This document shows, piece after piece, positions 1-8,930 of a stretch of 64,000 bases of DNA. The stretch covers positions 248,001 through 312,000 of the forward strand of contig JAEWDZ010000004.1 in the NCBI GenBank assembly GCA_023389855.1, given 5' to 3'. How positions within the stretch are numbered: the first letter of the stretch is position 1; each line of letters opens with the position of its first letter. The stretch is from Bacteroidota bacterium. GTDB taxonomy: Bacteria; Bacteroidota; Bacteroidia; Bacteroidales; Porphyromonadaceae. The notes under the pieces are model-generated. The model ran no database searches. It was not told the origin of the DNA and worked only from the letters and a program-made list of their open reading frames with translations. A program made the translations under genes and the position numbers.

Positions 1-1
1 A

Positions 2-1525
2 AGCAGAGAAGATTTCAATCTAAATTTTATTTTCCGTACCTCGCAGCGAGGAGTATTGGATACAAAAGACCTTTATTTTGAGAAAGTAGCTAATACGGAT
101 AGTACGCTCACTCTACGCCTCGCTATCGACAGTCTAAGCTACATTGATTTTACCTACACTTTGCGCAAAGATAATTATCTCGTTGATTTATGTCTAACGA
201 GGAAAGGACTCGACAAGGTTTTTCCCAACAACATGCGTTATCTCGATTTTGAGTTAAAGCAACGTATGCCACAATTGGAGAAGTCATGGGTGAACGAAAA
301 TAACTATACGAATTTGTATTGGAAATATGTTGGAGACAACGTAGAGCACTTCAATGCAACTTCAAAGAATAAAACAAAGGATTTATCAGGATCTCTCAGT
401 TGGATAGGCTTCAAAGGCAAGTTCTTTGCCAATACTTTGATTGCAGATAAAAACAATCCTTTCGAAGACGTTCGTCTGCAACAGACAACTTTCCAAAAGG
501 ATAATCCTTATTTGAAAGATTTCTCTGCGTCTGGTTCTGTACCTTTTGATTTACGAGAAGGTTCCTCTACTCGCTTTACCTTTTTCATGGGCCCGCTTGA
601 CTTACACTTATTTAAAGAATACGGAAAAAAGGACCCTGTATTAAAAGATCTCCACTTAGAGAAAATGGTCTATGTAGGAAAGAGTTTATTCCGATGGATA
701 AATATCCATCTTATTAGGCCTGTTGTAGATTTTCTAAGTACATATATCAGTAACTGGGGTATTATCATCTTGCTTCTGACGTTAATCATCAAATTAGTAC
801 TATCACCCCTAACCTTTAAGAGTTATATGTCACAAGCAAAGATGCGTGTTCTCAAACCCCAGGTAGAAGAGATCAATCTCAAATATCCTGGTAAGGATCA
901 GAACATGCAGCTAAAACGCTCCCAAGAGACTATGGCTCTATACAAAAGTGTAGGCGCTAGTCCTATGGCCGGCTGCTTACCTATGATATTGCAGATGCCT
1001 TTCCTGATAGCTCTCTATATGTACTTCCCTACTTCAATTGACCTCAGAGACACCTCTTTCTTATGGGCTGAAGATCTTTCATCGTACGATGCTATATTAA
1101 GTTGGAATTTTGATATTCCTATTTTATCTGGCTTAATGGGAAATCACATTAGTCTCTTCTGCCTGCTGTGGGCTATTACTAATGTGATTTACTCTAGATA
1201 TACAATGAGCCAATCGGCTACAGGGCAAGAAAATAGCCAAATGAAGATGATGCAATGGATGCCCTACATGATGTCCATTATGTTTTTCTTCTTCTTCAAT
1301 CAAAACTCTTCTGGTCTGTGCTATTACTACTTTATTTCTACCCTGATTACAATATTGCAATATATTGCTGGTAGATTGATCATAAACGAAGAAAAAGTTT
1401 TGGCAAAGCTAGAAGAGAATAAAAAGAAACCCAGAAAAAAATCAGGTTTTATGGCTCGCCTAGAAGAGGCACAACGATTACAACAGCAAAGACTCCGCGA
1501 GCAACAAGGTAAACAGCGAAGATAG
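2..1525 (+). CDS. yidC: Membrane protein insertase YidC, 5'-truncated by the window edge
   Basis: YidC inserts and folds inner-membrane proteins, alone or with Sec. The frame is open back to base 2, so this is the C-terminal part of a longer gene; the TTG at base 56 is internal rather than a start. The first 200 or so residues belong to the large periplasmic beta domain. The conserved insertase core follows: a hydrophobic helix near residue 235 (IIILLLTLIIKLVLSPLT), the segment SPMAGCLPMILQMPF, and paired C-terminal helices around MPYMMSIMFFFFF and NSSGLCYYYFISTL. The last 50 residues are Lys/Arg/Gln-rich and probably coiled coil, as in YidC tails that contact the ribosome. The purF-like gene starts 29 bases downstream on the same strand. 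Confidence 0.95.
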   Translation, partial: SREDFNLNFIFRTSQRGVLDTKDLYFEKVANTDSTLTLRLAIDSLSYIDFTYTLRKDNYLVDLCLTRKGLDKVFPNNMRYLDFELKQRMPQLEKSWVNENNYTNLYWKYVGDNVEHFNATSKNKTKDLSGSLSWIGFKGKFFANTLIADKNNPFEDVRLQQTTFQKDNPYLKDFSASGSVPFDLREGSSTRFTFFMGPLDLHLFKEYGKKDPVLKDLHLEKMVYVGKSLFRWINIHLIRPVVDFLSTYISNWGIIILLLTLIIKLVLSPLTFKSYMSQAKMRVLKPQVEEINLKYPGKDQNMQLKRSQETMALYKSVGASPMAGCLPMILQMPFLIALYMYFPTSIDLRDTSFLWAEDLSSYDAILSWNFDIPILSGLMGNHISLFCLLWAITNVIYSRYTMSQSATGQENSQMKMMQWMPYMMSIMFFFFFNQNSSGLCYYYFISTLITILQYIAGRLIINEEKVLAKLEENKKKPRKKSGFMARLEEAQRLQQQRLREQQGKQRR

Positions 1526-1554
1526 TCCCGTTTTAAATTTTAATTTTATTTGCT

Positions 1555-3462
1555 ATGGAAGATCTCAAGCACGAATGCGGCATAGCCCTTGTAAGACTGA
1601 AAAAACCGCTCTCGTTTTATGCCGAAAAGTACGGCACTTGGCTTTACGGCTTAAACAAGCTATACTTACTCATGGAGAAGCAACACAACAGAGGACAAGA
1701 AGGAGCGGGTATAGCAGTAGGGAAAACACGGGTTAAACCTGGCGAGGAGTATCTTTTCAGATTGAGAGCTGAGGGGAGCAATGCCATAACCAATATTTTT
1801 GACGCTATTCATCTTCAACTGTCTGCTTACACACCAGATCAAATAAACAATGCTGATTACGCAGACCAAAATATATCCTTTGCGGGAGAGACTTTTATGG
1901 GTCATCTTCGCTACTCCACTACGGGTCGTAGTGGTCTGACGTTTGTTCACCCCATGATCAGGCGTAGTAATTGGCGTGCGAAATCATTGGCTGTATGTGG
2001 AAATTTTAATCTTACCAACGTTGATGCCATATTCGAAGATATTACAGGCAATGGACAACATCCCCGAAATACCAGCGACACATATATTTTGTTGGACCAA
2101 ATTGGCCATGCTTTAGATCGAGAAGTAGAGCGGCTATATCAAATTGGACGACGTGAGAAAGGCCTTGATGGAATGGATGTCACACATTTCATAGAAGAGC
2201 GTATTGATCTAGCCAATGTACTGAAACGCTGCTCTCCTCTATGGGATGGTGGCTATGTGATGTGCGGGCTAACAGGAAGCGGAGAGAGTTATGTTTTTCG
2301 TGATCCTAAGGGAATTCGCCCCGCGTTTTATTACAGCGATGACGAAGTAATAGTTGTCGCTAGTGAACGCCCCGTCATCCAAACCGTCATGAATCTTACG
2401 CACGACAAGATATTTGAACTGGAGCGAGGCTCTGCACTGTTAATCAACAAGGATGGTCAGCACAGAATAGAAAAGATTCTCGAGACTAAAGAAAATAGTG
2501 CCTGCTCTTTTGAACGCATCTATTTTTCTCGTGGCAGCGATGTAGATATATATCAAGAGAGAAAAAAACTTGGAAGAACCCTTGTTCCCTCTATTCTAAA
2601 AGCGATAAACAATGATATCGATAACACTGTATTTAGCTTTATTCCCAATACAGCTGAAGTAGCATATTATGGCATGATCGAGGGGCTAAATAACCACCTC
2701 GATCAAATTAAAATAAAGGAAATACTCTCTTTAGTAGAGAATAGTAAGGATAATTCACACTCTATCGATGACGAGATTCATCGAATCATTAATTCTAAAA
2801 TCCGTATAGAAAAAGTTGCTATAAAGGATATCAAATTGCGAACTTTCATAGCTGAAGGAAATACACGAAATGACTTAGCTACGCATGTATATGATATTAC
2901 TTATGGCAGTATCAAAAGAGGAAAAGATAAGTTGGTCATCATTGATGATAGCATAGTAAGAGGTACAACCCTCAAACGAAGCATCTTACGTATACTCGAT
3001 CGATTAGGGCCTACTACGTTGGTAGTTGCTTCTAGTGCACCTCAAATTAGATATCCAGATTACTATGGCATAGATATGAGCAGTATGGAAGAGTTTATCG
3101 CTTTTCGTGCAGCCATAGCATTACATAAAGAAAGAGGATCCGAAGATATCATTCAACAACAATACAACAAGGCCATCAATCTGAGAAATGTTTCTAAAAA
3201 CGAAAATGTAGAAAACGTGGTTAAAGCAATATACGATCCTTTTGCCGCTGATGAAATATCGGATAAAATCGTTGAATTGGTACGTCCTCAGGAAATGAAA
3301 GCAGATGTAAAGATCGTCTTCCAATCTATCGAAGGGCTAGAAGAGGCAATATCACACCATCCGGGAAAATGGTATTTTACAGGAGACTACCCTACACCAG
3401 GTGGCACACACTTGGTAAACGAAGCTTTCATTCGTTATGTAGAAACTAAATACAATAAATAA
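1555..3462 (+). CDS. PurF-like amidophosphoribosyltransferase, long Bacteroidota form
   Basis: The expected reaction is PRPP plus glutamine to phosphoribosylamine, the first step of purine synthesis. The N-terminal Ntn glutaminase begins HECGIA, so Cys8 would be the nucleophile after removal of a short propeptide; RGQEGAGIAV (about residue 48), GHLRYST (about 121) and DPKGIRP follow. The C-terminal phosphoribosyltransferase half carries the PRPP loop LVIIDDSIVRGTT near residues 459-471 and YYGIDM after it. At 635 residues it is over 100 longer than E. coli PurF (505); extra sequence lies in the glutaminase half (about 60-110 and 165-215) and in a low-complexity stretch near 375-430. It lies directly upstream of carA. 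Bacteroidota often carry a second, canonical PurF, so this may be a paralogue with a different acceptor; I assign the family, not the exact substrate. Confidence 0.8.
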   Translation: MEDLKHECGIALVRLKKPLSFYAEKYGTWLYGLNKLYLLMEKQHNRGQEGAGIAVGKTRVKPGEEYLFRLRAEGSNAITNIFDAIHLQLSAYTPDQINNADYADQNISFAGETFMGHLRYSTTGRSGLTFVHPMIRRSNWRAKSLAVCGNFNLTNVDAIFEDITGNGQHPRNTSDTYILLDQIGHALDREVERLYQIGRREKGLDGMDVTHFIEERIDLANVLKRCSPLWDGGYVMCGLTGSGESYVFRDPKGIRPAFYYSDDEVIVVASERPVIQTVMNLTHDKIFELERGSALLINKDGQHRIEKILETKENSACSFERIYFSRGSDVDIYQERKKLGRTLVPSILKAINNDIDNTVFSFIPNTAEVAYYGMIEGLNNHLDQIKIKEILSLVENSKDNSHSIDDEIHRIINSKIRIEKVAIKDIKLRTFIAEGNTRNDLATHVYDITYGSIKRGKDKLVIIDDSIVRGTTLKRSILRILDRLGPTTLVVASSAPQIRYPDYYGIDMSSMEEFIAFRAAIALHKERGSEDIIQQQYNKAINLRNVSKNENVENVVKAIYDPFAADEISDKIVELVRPQEMKADVKIVFQSIEGLEEAISHHPGKWYFTGDYPTPGGTHLVNEAFIRYVETKYNK

Positions 3463-3503
3463 TAAGTGACAAAAGAGAACCTATATTTAGGATAAGGAAT
3501 ATC

Positions 3504-4604
3504 ATGAAAAGAGGATACATACAACTTGAAGACGGCACTCGCTTTGATGGGTATAGCTTTGGAGCTGAAAAAAACACTGTTGGAGAAGTCGTCTTTAATA
3601 CGGCTATGAATGGCTACCCAGAAAGCCTTACAGACCCCAGTTTTATGGGACAGATATTGGTTGAGACTTATCCTATGATTGGTAACTATGGGATGCCCTC
3701 AAATACTTTTACTCCTGAGGGAATCAGTGATTTGTTGGAAAGTGATAAAATATGGATTCAGGGACTTATCGTGACAAATTACAGTACGCAATATAGTCAT
3801 TGGAATGCTGCCACCAGTCTACAGCAAATGCTCATAGCCGAAGGCATTCCCGCACTTTCCGATATTGATACAAGAGCATTGACAAAACATCTTCGCGAGA
3901 AAGGTTGTTGTAAGGGAAAAATAATCATTGAGGATGTGGCTAAATCTCCGATCGATGAACACTTTGAAGAGCGCAATCTTATCAAGGAAGCTTCTTGTAA
4001 AGAGGTTATAAAATATGGCGCGGGCGACACCACGATTATTTTTATTGACTGTGGCACCAAGCACAATATCCTCCGCAAACTTCAGCGACCAGGATATACT
4101 GTCATACGTGTACCATGGGATTACGATTTTACAAACATAGCATACGACGGAGTATTTATCAGTAATGGTCCTGGCAACCCAATACATGCAGATAAGACTA
4201 TTCAAATCCTTAGAAAAGCTTTTGACATAGGAAAACCAATTTGGGGTATTTGTATGGGGAATCAACTTTTAGCCTTGGCTGCAGGGGCTAAAATAACGAA
4301 AATGAAATACGGACACAGAAGCCATAATCAACCTGTACAACATTGCAATAGTAAGAAATGTTATATCACTTCGCAAAATCATAGTTTTGTTGTGGATCCT
4401 TCTACACTTCCCTCCGAATGGGAAGAACTATTCATCAACCTTAATGACGGAACCAATGAAGGAATATGCCATAAAAGTAAACCCTTCGCTAGTGTACAAT
4501 TTCATCCTGAATGTTGTGGAGGTCCTACCGATACCCTTTTCTTCTTTAATGACTTTCTAGAAACAGTAGACAAATATAAAAAGTTATCACGCCATGAAGC
4601 CTAA
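3504..4604 (+). CDS. carA: Carbamoyl-phosphate synthase small subunit
   Basis: The glutaminase subunit delivers ammonia to CarB for carbamoyl phosphate, used in pyrimidine and arginine synthesis. The N-terminal CPSase small-chain domain (to about residue 150; GEVVFNTAMNGYPESLTDPS) is followed by a class I glutamine amidotransferase domain with nucleophile Cys in GICMGNQL (about residue 250) and the His-Glu pair in QFHPECCGG (about 333). GICMGNQ is closer to the eukaryotic/Bacteroidota form than to GICLGHQ of E. coli. The 366-residue length is normal. Its last 11 bases overlap the start of carB, implying translational coupling. Confidence 0.95.
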   Translation: MKRGYIQLEDGTRFDGYSFGAEKNTVGEVVFNTAMNGYPESLTDPSFMGQILVETYPMIGNYGMPSNTFTPEGISDLLESDKIWIQGLIVTNYSTQYSHWNAATSLQQMLIAEGIPALSDIDTRALTKHLREKGCCKGKIIIEDVAKSPIDEHFEERNLIKEASCKEVIKYGAGDTTIIFIDCGTKHNILRKLQRPGYTVIRVPWDYDFTNIAYDGVFISNGPGNPIHADKTIQILRKAFDIGKPIWGICMGNQLLALAAGAKITKMKYGHRSHNQPVQHCNSKKCYITSQNHSFVVDPSTLPSEWEELFINLNDGTNEGICHKSKPFASVQFHPECCGGPTDTLFFFNDFLETVDKYKKLSRHEA

Positions 4605-7600
4605 CACGACAATAAAAAAAGTATTACTACTCGGATCAGGAGCCCTAAAGATAGGAGAGGCTGGAGAGTTTGACTATAGCGGTAGCCAAGCTCTCAAAGC
4701 CATTCGGGAAGAGGGAATCAAAACAATTCTAATAAATCCTAATATAGCGACAGTTCAAACAAGTGAGGGCGTGGCGGACGAAGTTTATTTTCTACCTGTT
4801 ACGCCTCAGTTTGTCGAAAAAGTAATTGCAAAGGAAAAACCAGACGGGATACTACTCGCTTTTGGAGGACAAACAGCACTCAACTGCGGGGTTAATTTGT
4901 ACAAGAGTGGCATATTAGATAAGTACAATGTCAAAGTACTTGGTACGCCTGTAGAAACAATCATTGCGACTGAAGACAGAGAAGAATTTGTCAAAAAACT
5001 TGATGAAATATCTGTTAAAACTATATCAAGCGAGGCAGTAGAGTCCATCGAGCAAGCTCGTAAAGCAGCTACAAGACTTGGATATCCCGTGATCGTTAGA
5101 GCTGCATACGCATTGGGCGGTTTAGGAAGCGGATTTTGCGATAATGAGGAGGAGTTAAATTCGCTCTGTGAAAAGGCCTTTTCGTTTTCGCCTCAAGTTC
5201 TGGTCGAAAAGAGTTTAAAAGGGTGGAAAGAGATTGAATATGAAGTAGTTCGTGATGCAGAGAACAACTGTATTACAGTTTGTAATATGGAAAATTTTGA
5301 TCCCCTTGGTATTCATACTGGTGAAAGCATTGTAGTTGCTCCCTCACAGACATTGACTAATAGCGAATATCATAAACTCCGAGAACTTTCGCTGAGAATT
5401 ATTCGTCACTTAGGCATTGTTGGAGAGTGCAATGTGCAATATGCGCTAGATCCTCAGAGTGAAGACTATAGAGTAATAGAGGTAAATGCCAGACTTTCTA
5501 GAAGTTCTGCCTTAGCTAGCAAAGCGACGGGTTATCCTCTAGCTTTTGTAGCAGCAAAAATAGCTCTTGGTTATTCCCTTTATGAAATAAAAAATAGCGT
5601 TACCTGCACAACATGTGCTTTTTTCGAACCAGCTCTCGATTACTGCGTATGCAAAATACCTCGTTGGGACCTTGGAAAGTTTCATGGAGTATCCCACGAA
5701 TTGGGAAGCAGCATGAAAAGTGTTGGAGAAATCATGTCTATTGGAAAGACATTTGAAGAAGCCATACAAAAAGGTCTACGTATGATTGGACTCGGGATGC
5801 ATGGCTTTTGCGAAAATAAGGAGCTACAAATAAAGGATGTTGATCGTGCCCTTAGGGAACCAACTGATGTACGTATTTTTGTTATTAGTAAAGCGTTCCG
5901 ACAAGGATATACCGTAGATGATATTCATCAGTTAACAAAAATCGACCGTTGGTTTTTATACCGCTTAAAGAATATTATCGATACTGCAGCCGAACTGGAA
6001 AGTAAGAACAAAGTAGAGAATGTAGATGCTGCACTTCTCCTTAAAGCAAAAAAAATGGGCTTTAGCGATTTTCAGATCTACCGAGCTGTGTACAAGCAAA
6101 CTCGCGAAGATACAATAGAAGCTCTCGAAGAGATAAGACAGTATCGAAAAAGCTTAGGAATATCTCCTTGGGTAAAGAAGATTGATACCTTAGCAGCGGA
6201 ATTCCCTGCTCAGACCAACTATCTATATCTTACTTACCACGGATCTGAGCACGACATAGACTATGGCGAGGTTGCAGCTAATAAGGCTGTTGTGGTTATT
6301 GGTTCGGGGGCTTATCGTATAGGTAGCTCTGTAGAGTTTGATTGGTGTGGTGTAAATGCACTGCAGACGATCCGCAAACAGGGTATTCCTTCCGTTATGA
6401 TAAATTATAACCCTGAAACAGTAAGTACCGACTATGATGAAAGTGACCGATTGTATTTCGACGAACTATCCTTTGAAAGGGTCATGGATATCATGGAACT
6501 CGAAGAACCAAGAGGCGTTATCCTTTCAACTGGAGGACAAATACCAAACAATCTCGCTGTTCGACTCGACAAACATAAGGTACCTATATTAGGAACCTCA
6601 GCAGAAAGTATTGACAATGCTGAAGATCGGCATAAATTTTCGGCCTTAATGGATCAATTAGAAGTTGATCAACCTGCATGGAAAGAACTTACCTCATTTG
6701 CAGATATCAATAGTTTCGTAGAAGAGGTTGGCTATCCGGTATTGGTTCGTCCTAGCTACGTACTCAGTGGTGCGGCAATGAATGTATGCTCGAATAATGC
6801 AGAACTTGAACGCTTCCTAACATTAGCAGCCAATGTGTCGAAAGAGCATCCCGTCGTAGTAAGTCGCTTTTTAGAAAATGCCAAAGAAATTGAAATGGAT
6901 GCAGTAGCAGATAATGGCGAAATTGTGGCCTACGCGATCAGCGAGCACATAGAATTTGCGGGTGTACATTCAGGCGATGCGACGATCCAATTTCCTGCTC
7001 AGAAGTTATATGTCGAAACTGTTCGTCGCATAAAAAGAATAAGTCGCAAGATTGCTAAGGCATTGCATATTAGTGGTCCTTTTAATATCCAGTTTTTAGC
7101 AAAAGACAATGATATCAAGGTGATTGAGTGCAATCTTCGCGCAAGCCGGAGTTTTCCATTTGTCAGTAAAGTTCTAAAAATCAATTTCATAGACATCGCT
7201 ACTCGTATCATGCTAGGAGTAGACTATGAAATTCCATCTAAGAGTGCTTTTGACCTAGATTACGTGGGAATTAAAGCCTCCCAGTTTTCATTCTCCCGGT
7301 TACAGAAAGCCGATCCGGTATTAGGTGTAGATATGACCTCCACAGGTGAAGTAGGCTGCTTGGGTGATGACCTTGACGAAGCTTTGCTAAAAGCAATGCT
7401 TTCCGTGGGACATCGCATACCTAAGAAAAACATTCTTATTTCTTCGGGCGGATATAAGCAGAAGGTAGATCTATTAGAACCCTCAAAAATGTTGGTAAAA
7501 AAAGGTTTTACAATTTATGCCACTGAGGGAACTCATCGATTCTTACAAGAGAATGGCATTCCTTCAGTTCGAGTTTTCTGGCCCGACGAAGCAGGAAAAC

Positions 7601-7827
7601 CTCAAGCCTTAGATCTATTACATAATAAAGAGATCGATTTACTAGTCAACATCAACAAAAATCTTTCGCAAGGAGAGCTTACTAACGGTTACAAATTGCG
7701 TCGCACTGCGGTGGATCTCAATATTCCTCTTATTACAAACTCTCGTCTGGCGGCCGCTTTCATTATTGCTGTATGTAGAACGAGCCCAGATGATATGGAG
7801 ATTAAACCCTGGTCTCAGTACAACTAA
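4594..7827 (+). CDS. carB: Carbamoyl-phosphate synthase large subunit
   Basis: This ATP-dependent synthetase makes carbamoyl phosphate from bicarbonate, ammonia from CarA and two ATP. The 1077 residues show the duplicated architecture: first ATP-grasp half (from LLLGSGALKIGEAGEFDYS, metal-binding VIEVNARLSRSSALASK), a central oligomerisation region, second half (VVVIGSGAYRIGSSVEFDW, VIECNLRASRSFPFVSK), and a C-terminal MGS-like allosteric domain (from about residue 945, ISSGGYKQKVDLLEP). The GEAGEFDYSGSQ motif resembles eukaryotic CPSase II more than the GQACEFDYSGTQ of proteobacteria. The ATG lies within the end of carA. A strong intrinsic terminator follows within 4 bases of the stop. Confidence 0.97.
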   Translation: MKPNTTIKKVLLLGSGALKIGEAGEFDYSGSQALKAIREEGIKTILINPNIATVQTSEGVADEVYFLPVTPQFVEKVIAKEKPDGILLAFGGQTALNCGVNLYKSGILDKYNVKVLGTPVETIIATEDREEFVKKLDEISVKTISSEAVESIEQARKAATRLGYPVIVRAAYALGGLGSGFCDNEEELNSLCEKAFSFSPQVLVEKSLKGWKEIEYEVVRDAENNCITVCNMENFDPLGIHTGESIVVAPSQTLTNSEYHKLRELSLRIIRHLGIVGECNVQYALDPQSEDYRVIEVNARLSRSSALASKATGYPLAFVAAKIALGYSLYEIKNSVTCTTCAFFEPALDYCVCKIPRWDLGKFHGVSHELGSSMKSVGEIMSIGKTFEEAIQKGLRMIGLGMHGFCENKELQIKDVDRALREPTDVRIFVISKAFRQGYTVDDIHQLTKIDRWFLYRLKNIIDTAAELESKNKVENVDAALLLKAKKMGFSDFQIYRAVYKQTREDTIEALEEIRQYRKSLGISPWVKKIDTLAAEFPAQTNYLYLTYHGSEHDIDYGEVAANKAVVVIGSGAYRIGSSVEFDWCGVNALQTIRKQGIPSVMINYNPETVSTDYDESDRLYFDELSFERVMDIMELEEPRGVILSTGGQIPNNLAVRLDKHKVPILGTSAESIDNAEDRHKFSALMDQLEVDQPAWKELTSFADINSFVEEVGYPVLVRPSYVLSGAAMNVCSNNAELERFLTLAANVSKEHPVVVSRFLENAKEIEMDAVADNGEIVAYAISEHIEFAGVHSGDATIQFPAQKLYVETVRRIKRISRKIAKALHISGPFNIQFLAKDNDIKVIECNLRASRSFPFVSKVLKINFIDIATRIMLGVDYEIPSKSAFDLDYVGIKASQFSFSRLQKADPVLGVDMTSTGEVGCLGDDLDEALLKAMLSVGHRIPKKNILISSGGYKQKVDLLEPSKMLVKKGFTIYATEGTHRFLQENGIPSVRVFWPDEAGKPQALDLLHNKEIDLLVNINKNLSQGELTNGYKLRRTAVDLNIPLITNSRLAAAFIIAVCRTSPDDMEIKPWSQYN

Positions 7828-7830
7828 ACA

Positions 7831-7856
7831 AAAGGTCTCATGAAGAGACCTTTTTT
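7831..7856 (+). terminator. Intrinsic terminator after carB
   Basis: A perfect 9-bp stem AAAGGTCTC / GAGACCTTT with a 5-base loop is followed directly by a run of T. It closes the yidC-purF-carAB run. The T-run ends only about 6 bases before the ATG of trmN6, so it may instead act as a leader hairpin for that gene. Confidence 0.85.
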
Positions 7857-7861
7857 ATAAT

Positions 7862-8599
7862 ATGAATCACGAGGATCGTTTTTATTTCCGCAATTTTAGT
7901 CTATCACAGCGTAATTGTGGAATGCCTATTTCTACCGATGCCGTATTACTTGGAGCATGGTGTACGATTAATGCGACATCTCCATCTCTGCAAATCATGG
8001 ATATTGGTACAGGGACAGGTCTATTGTCTCTTCTGCTATGCGATCGATATCCGCGTGCATACGTTTCTGCCTACGAAATAGAAGAGACGGCTGCAACTAT
8101 AGCTTCTGAGAATTTTTTGCTTAGCCCATACAGTGAACGACTAAGCCTTTATCACAACGATATCATGAAAGTATATAATACAATTCCTAAGAAGAGTTTC
8201 GACTTTCTGATATGCAATCCCCCTTTTTATCGTGAAGCACTTGATACAAGAAATCAGGCTAGACGCCTCGCACGGTACGACACAACACTCTCCATAAAAG
8301 ATCTATTTCTTATTGCCAGCCACTTGCTCAGAGAGGATGGTGAAATAGGTGTGCTTACACCGTTTGAGACAAAAACGTCTCTTACGCGTGATGCTCTATC
8401 CTATGGTTTTTTCCTAAGTAGAGAAGCCAGTATAGTGACTCGAGAGGGAAAAAAAGCAAAAAGATTATTGACACAGTGGAAAAAAGGAGAAGTAATTAAT
8501 GATCCGATGAAAGAAATAATCACGATTAGAGATCGAGCAAATAAGTATACAGGTCATTACTTGGCCTTAGTCGAGAATATTTACCACCATATAAAGTAA
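7862..8599 (+). CDS. trmN6: tRNA1(Val) adenine-37 N6-methyltransferase (TrmN6/YfiC family)
   Basis: The family methylates N6 of A37 in tRNA1(Val) using SAM. The Rossmann-type methyltransferase core shows motif I DIGTGTGLLSLLL near residue 47 and the amino-methyltransferase motif NPPFY near residue 118, the pattern that places the target adenine amino group. The 245-residue length matches the family. The start follows a terminator hairpin with almost no room for a promoter or leader, so expression probably depends on readthrough from carB or an unrecognised signal. No terminator is visible between it and the convergent pyrC. Confidence 0.88.
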   Translation: MNHEDRFYFRNFSLSQRNCGMPISTDAVLLGAWCTINATSPSLQIMDIGTGTGLLSLLLCDRYPRAYVSAYEIEETAATIASENFLLSPYSERLSLYHNDIMKVYNTIPKKSFDFLICNPPFYREALDTRNQARRLARYDTTLSIKDLFLIASHLLREDGEIGVLTPFETKTSLTRDALSYGFFLSREASIVTREGKKAKRLLTQWKKGEVINDPMKEIITIRDRANKYTGHYLALVENIYHHIK

Positions 8600-8930
8600 T
8601 CCTGTTAAAATCTTCTACTATTTTTCCGTATTGAGCGAAATACTTTTTCAATCTGTATACACAAAGTCTGGTGAAGAGAATCGAAAAATCTAAGGCACAT
8701 ATAATAGAAGAGATCGCTTATCAATTCTTATAGGAGATTGGATTGTAGCCTATTTTCCTCGAAATTAGTCAATTCAATATTCCGAAATATACAGATTATA
8801 TCAATAACAAATAATAGATTCATTCAATCCTTTACCACTCTATTTTTTGAGCTAAAAATCAATCCTATAGTGCAATAGATGAACAGAAATAAGGAAACAG
8901 AGTTAGTAAAGGATAATTATCAAAAGCGTT
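8600..8930. other. Intergenic region between convergent trmN6 and pyrC
   Basis: This 331-base AT-rich stretch separates two convergent genes. I see no ORF with coding character, no tRNA-like cloverleaf and no strong hairpin with a T-run. Confidence 0.6.

Noticed and set aside
56..1525. Complete yidC starting at TTG 56
   Set aside because: The frame is open to the left edge and encodes typical YidC periplasmic-domain sequence before this codon, so the gene is truncated by the window.
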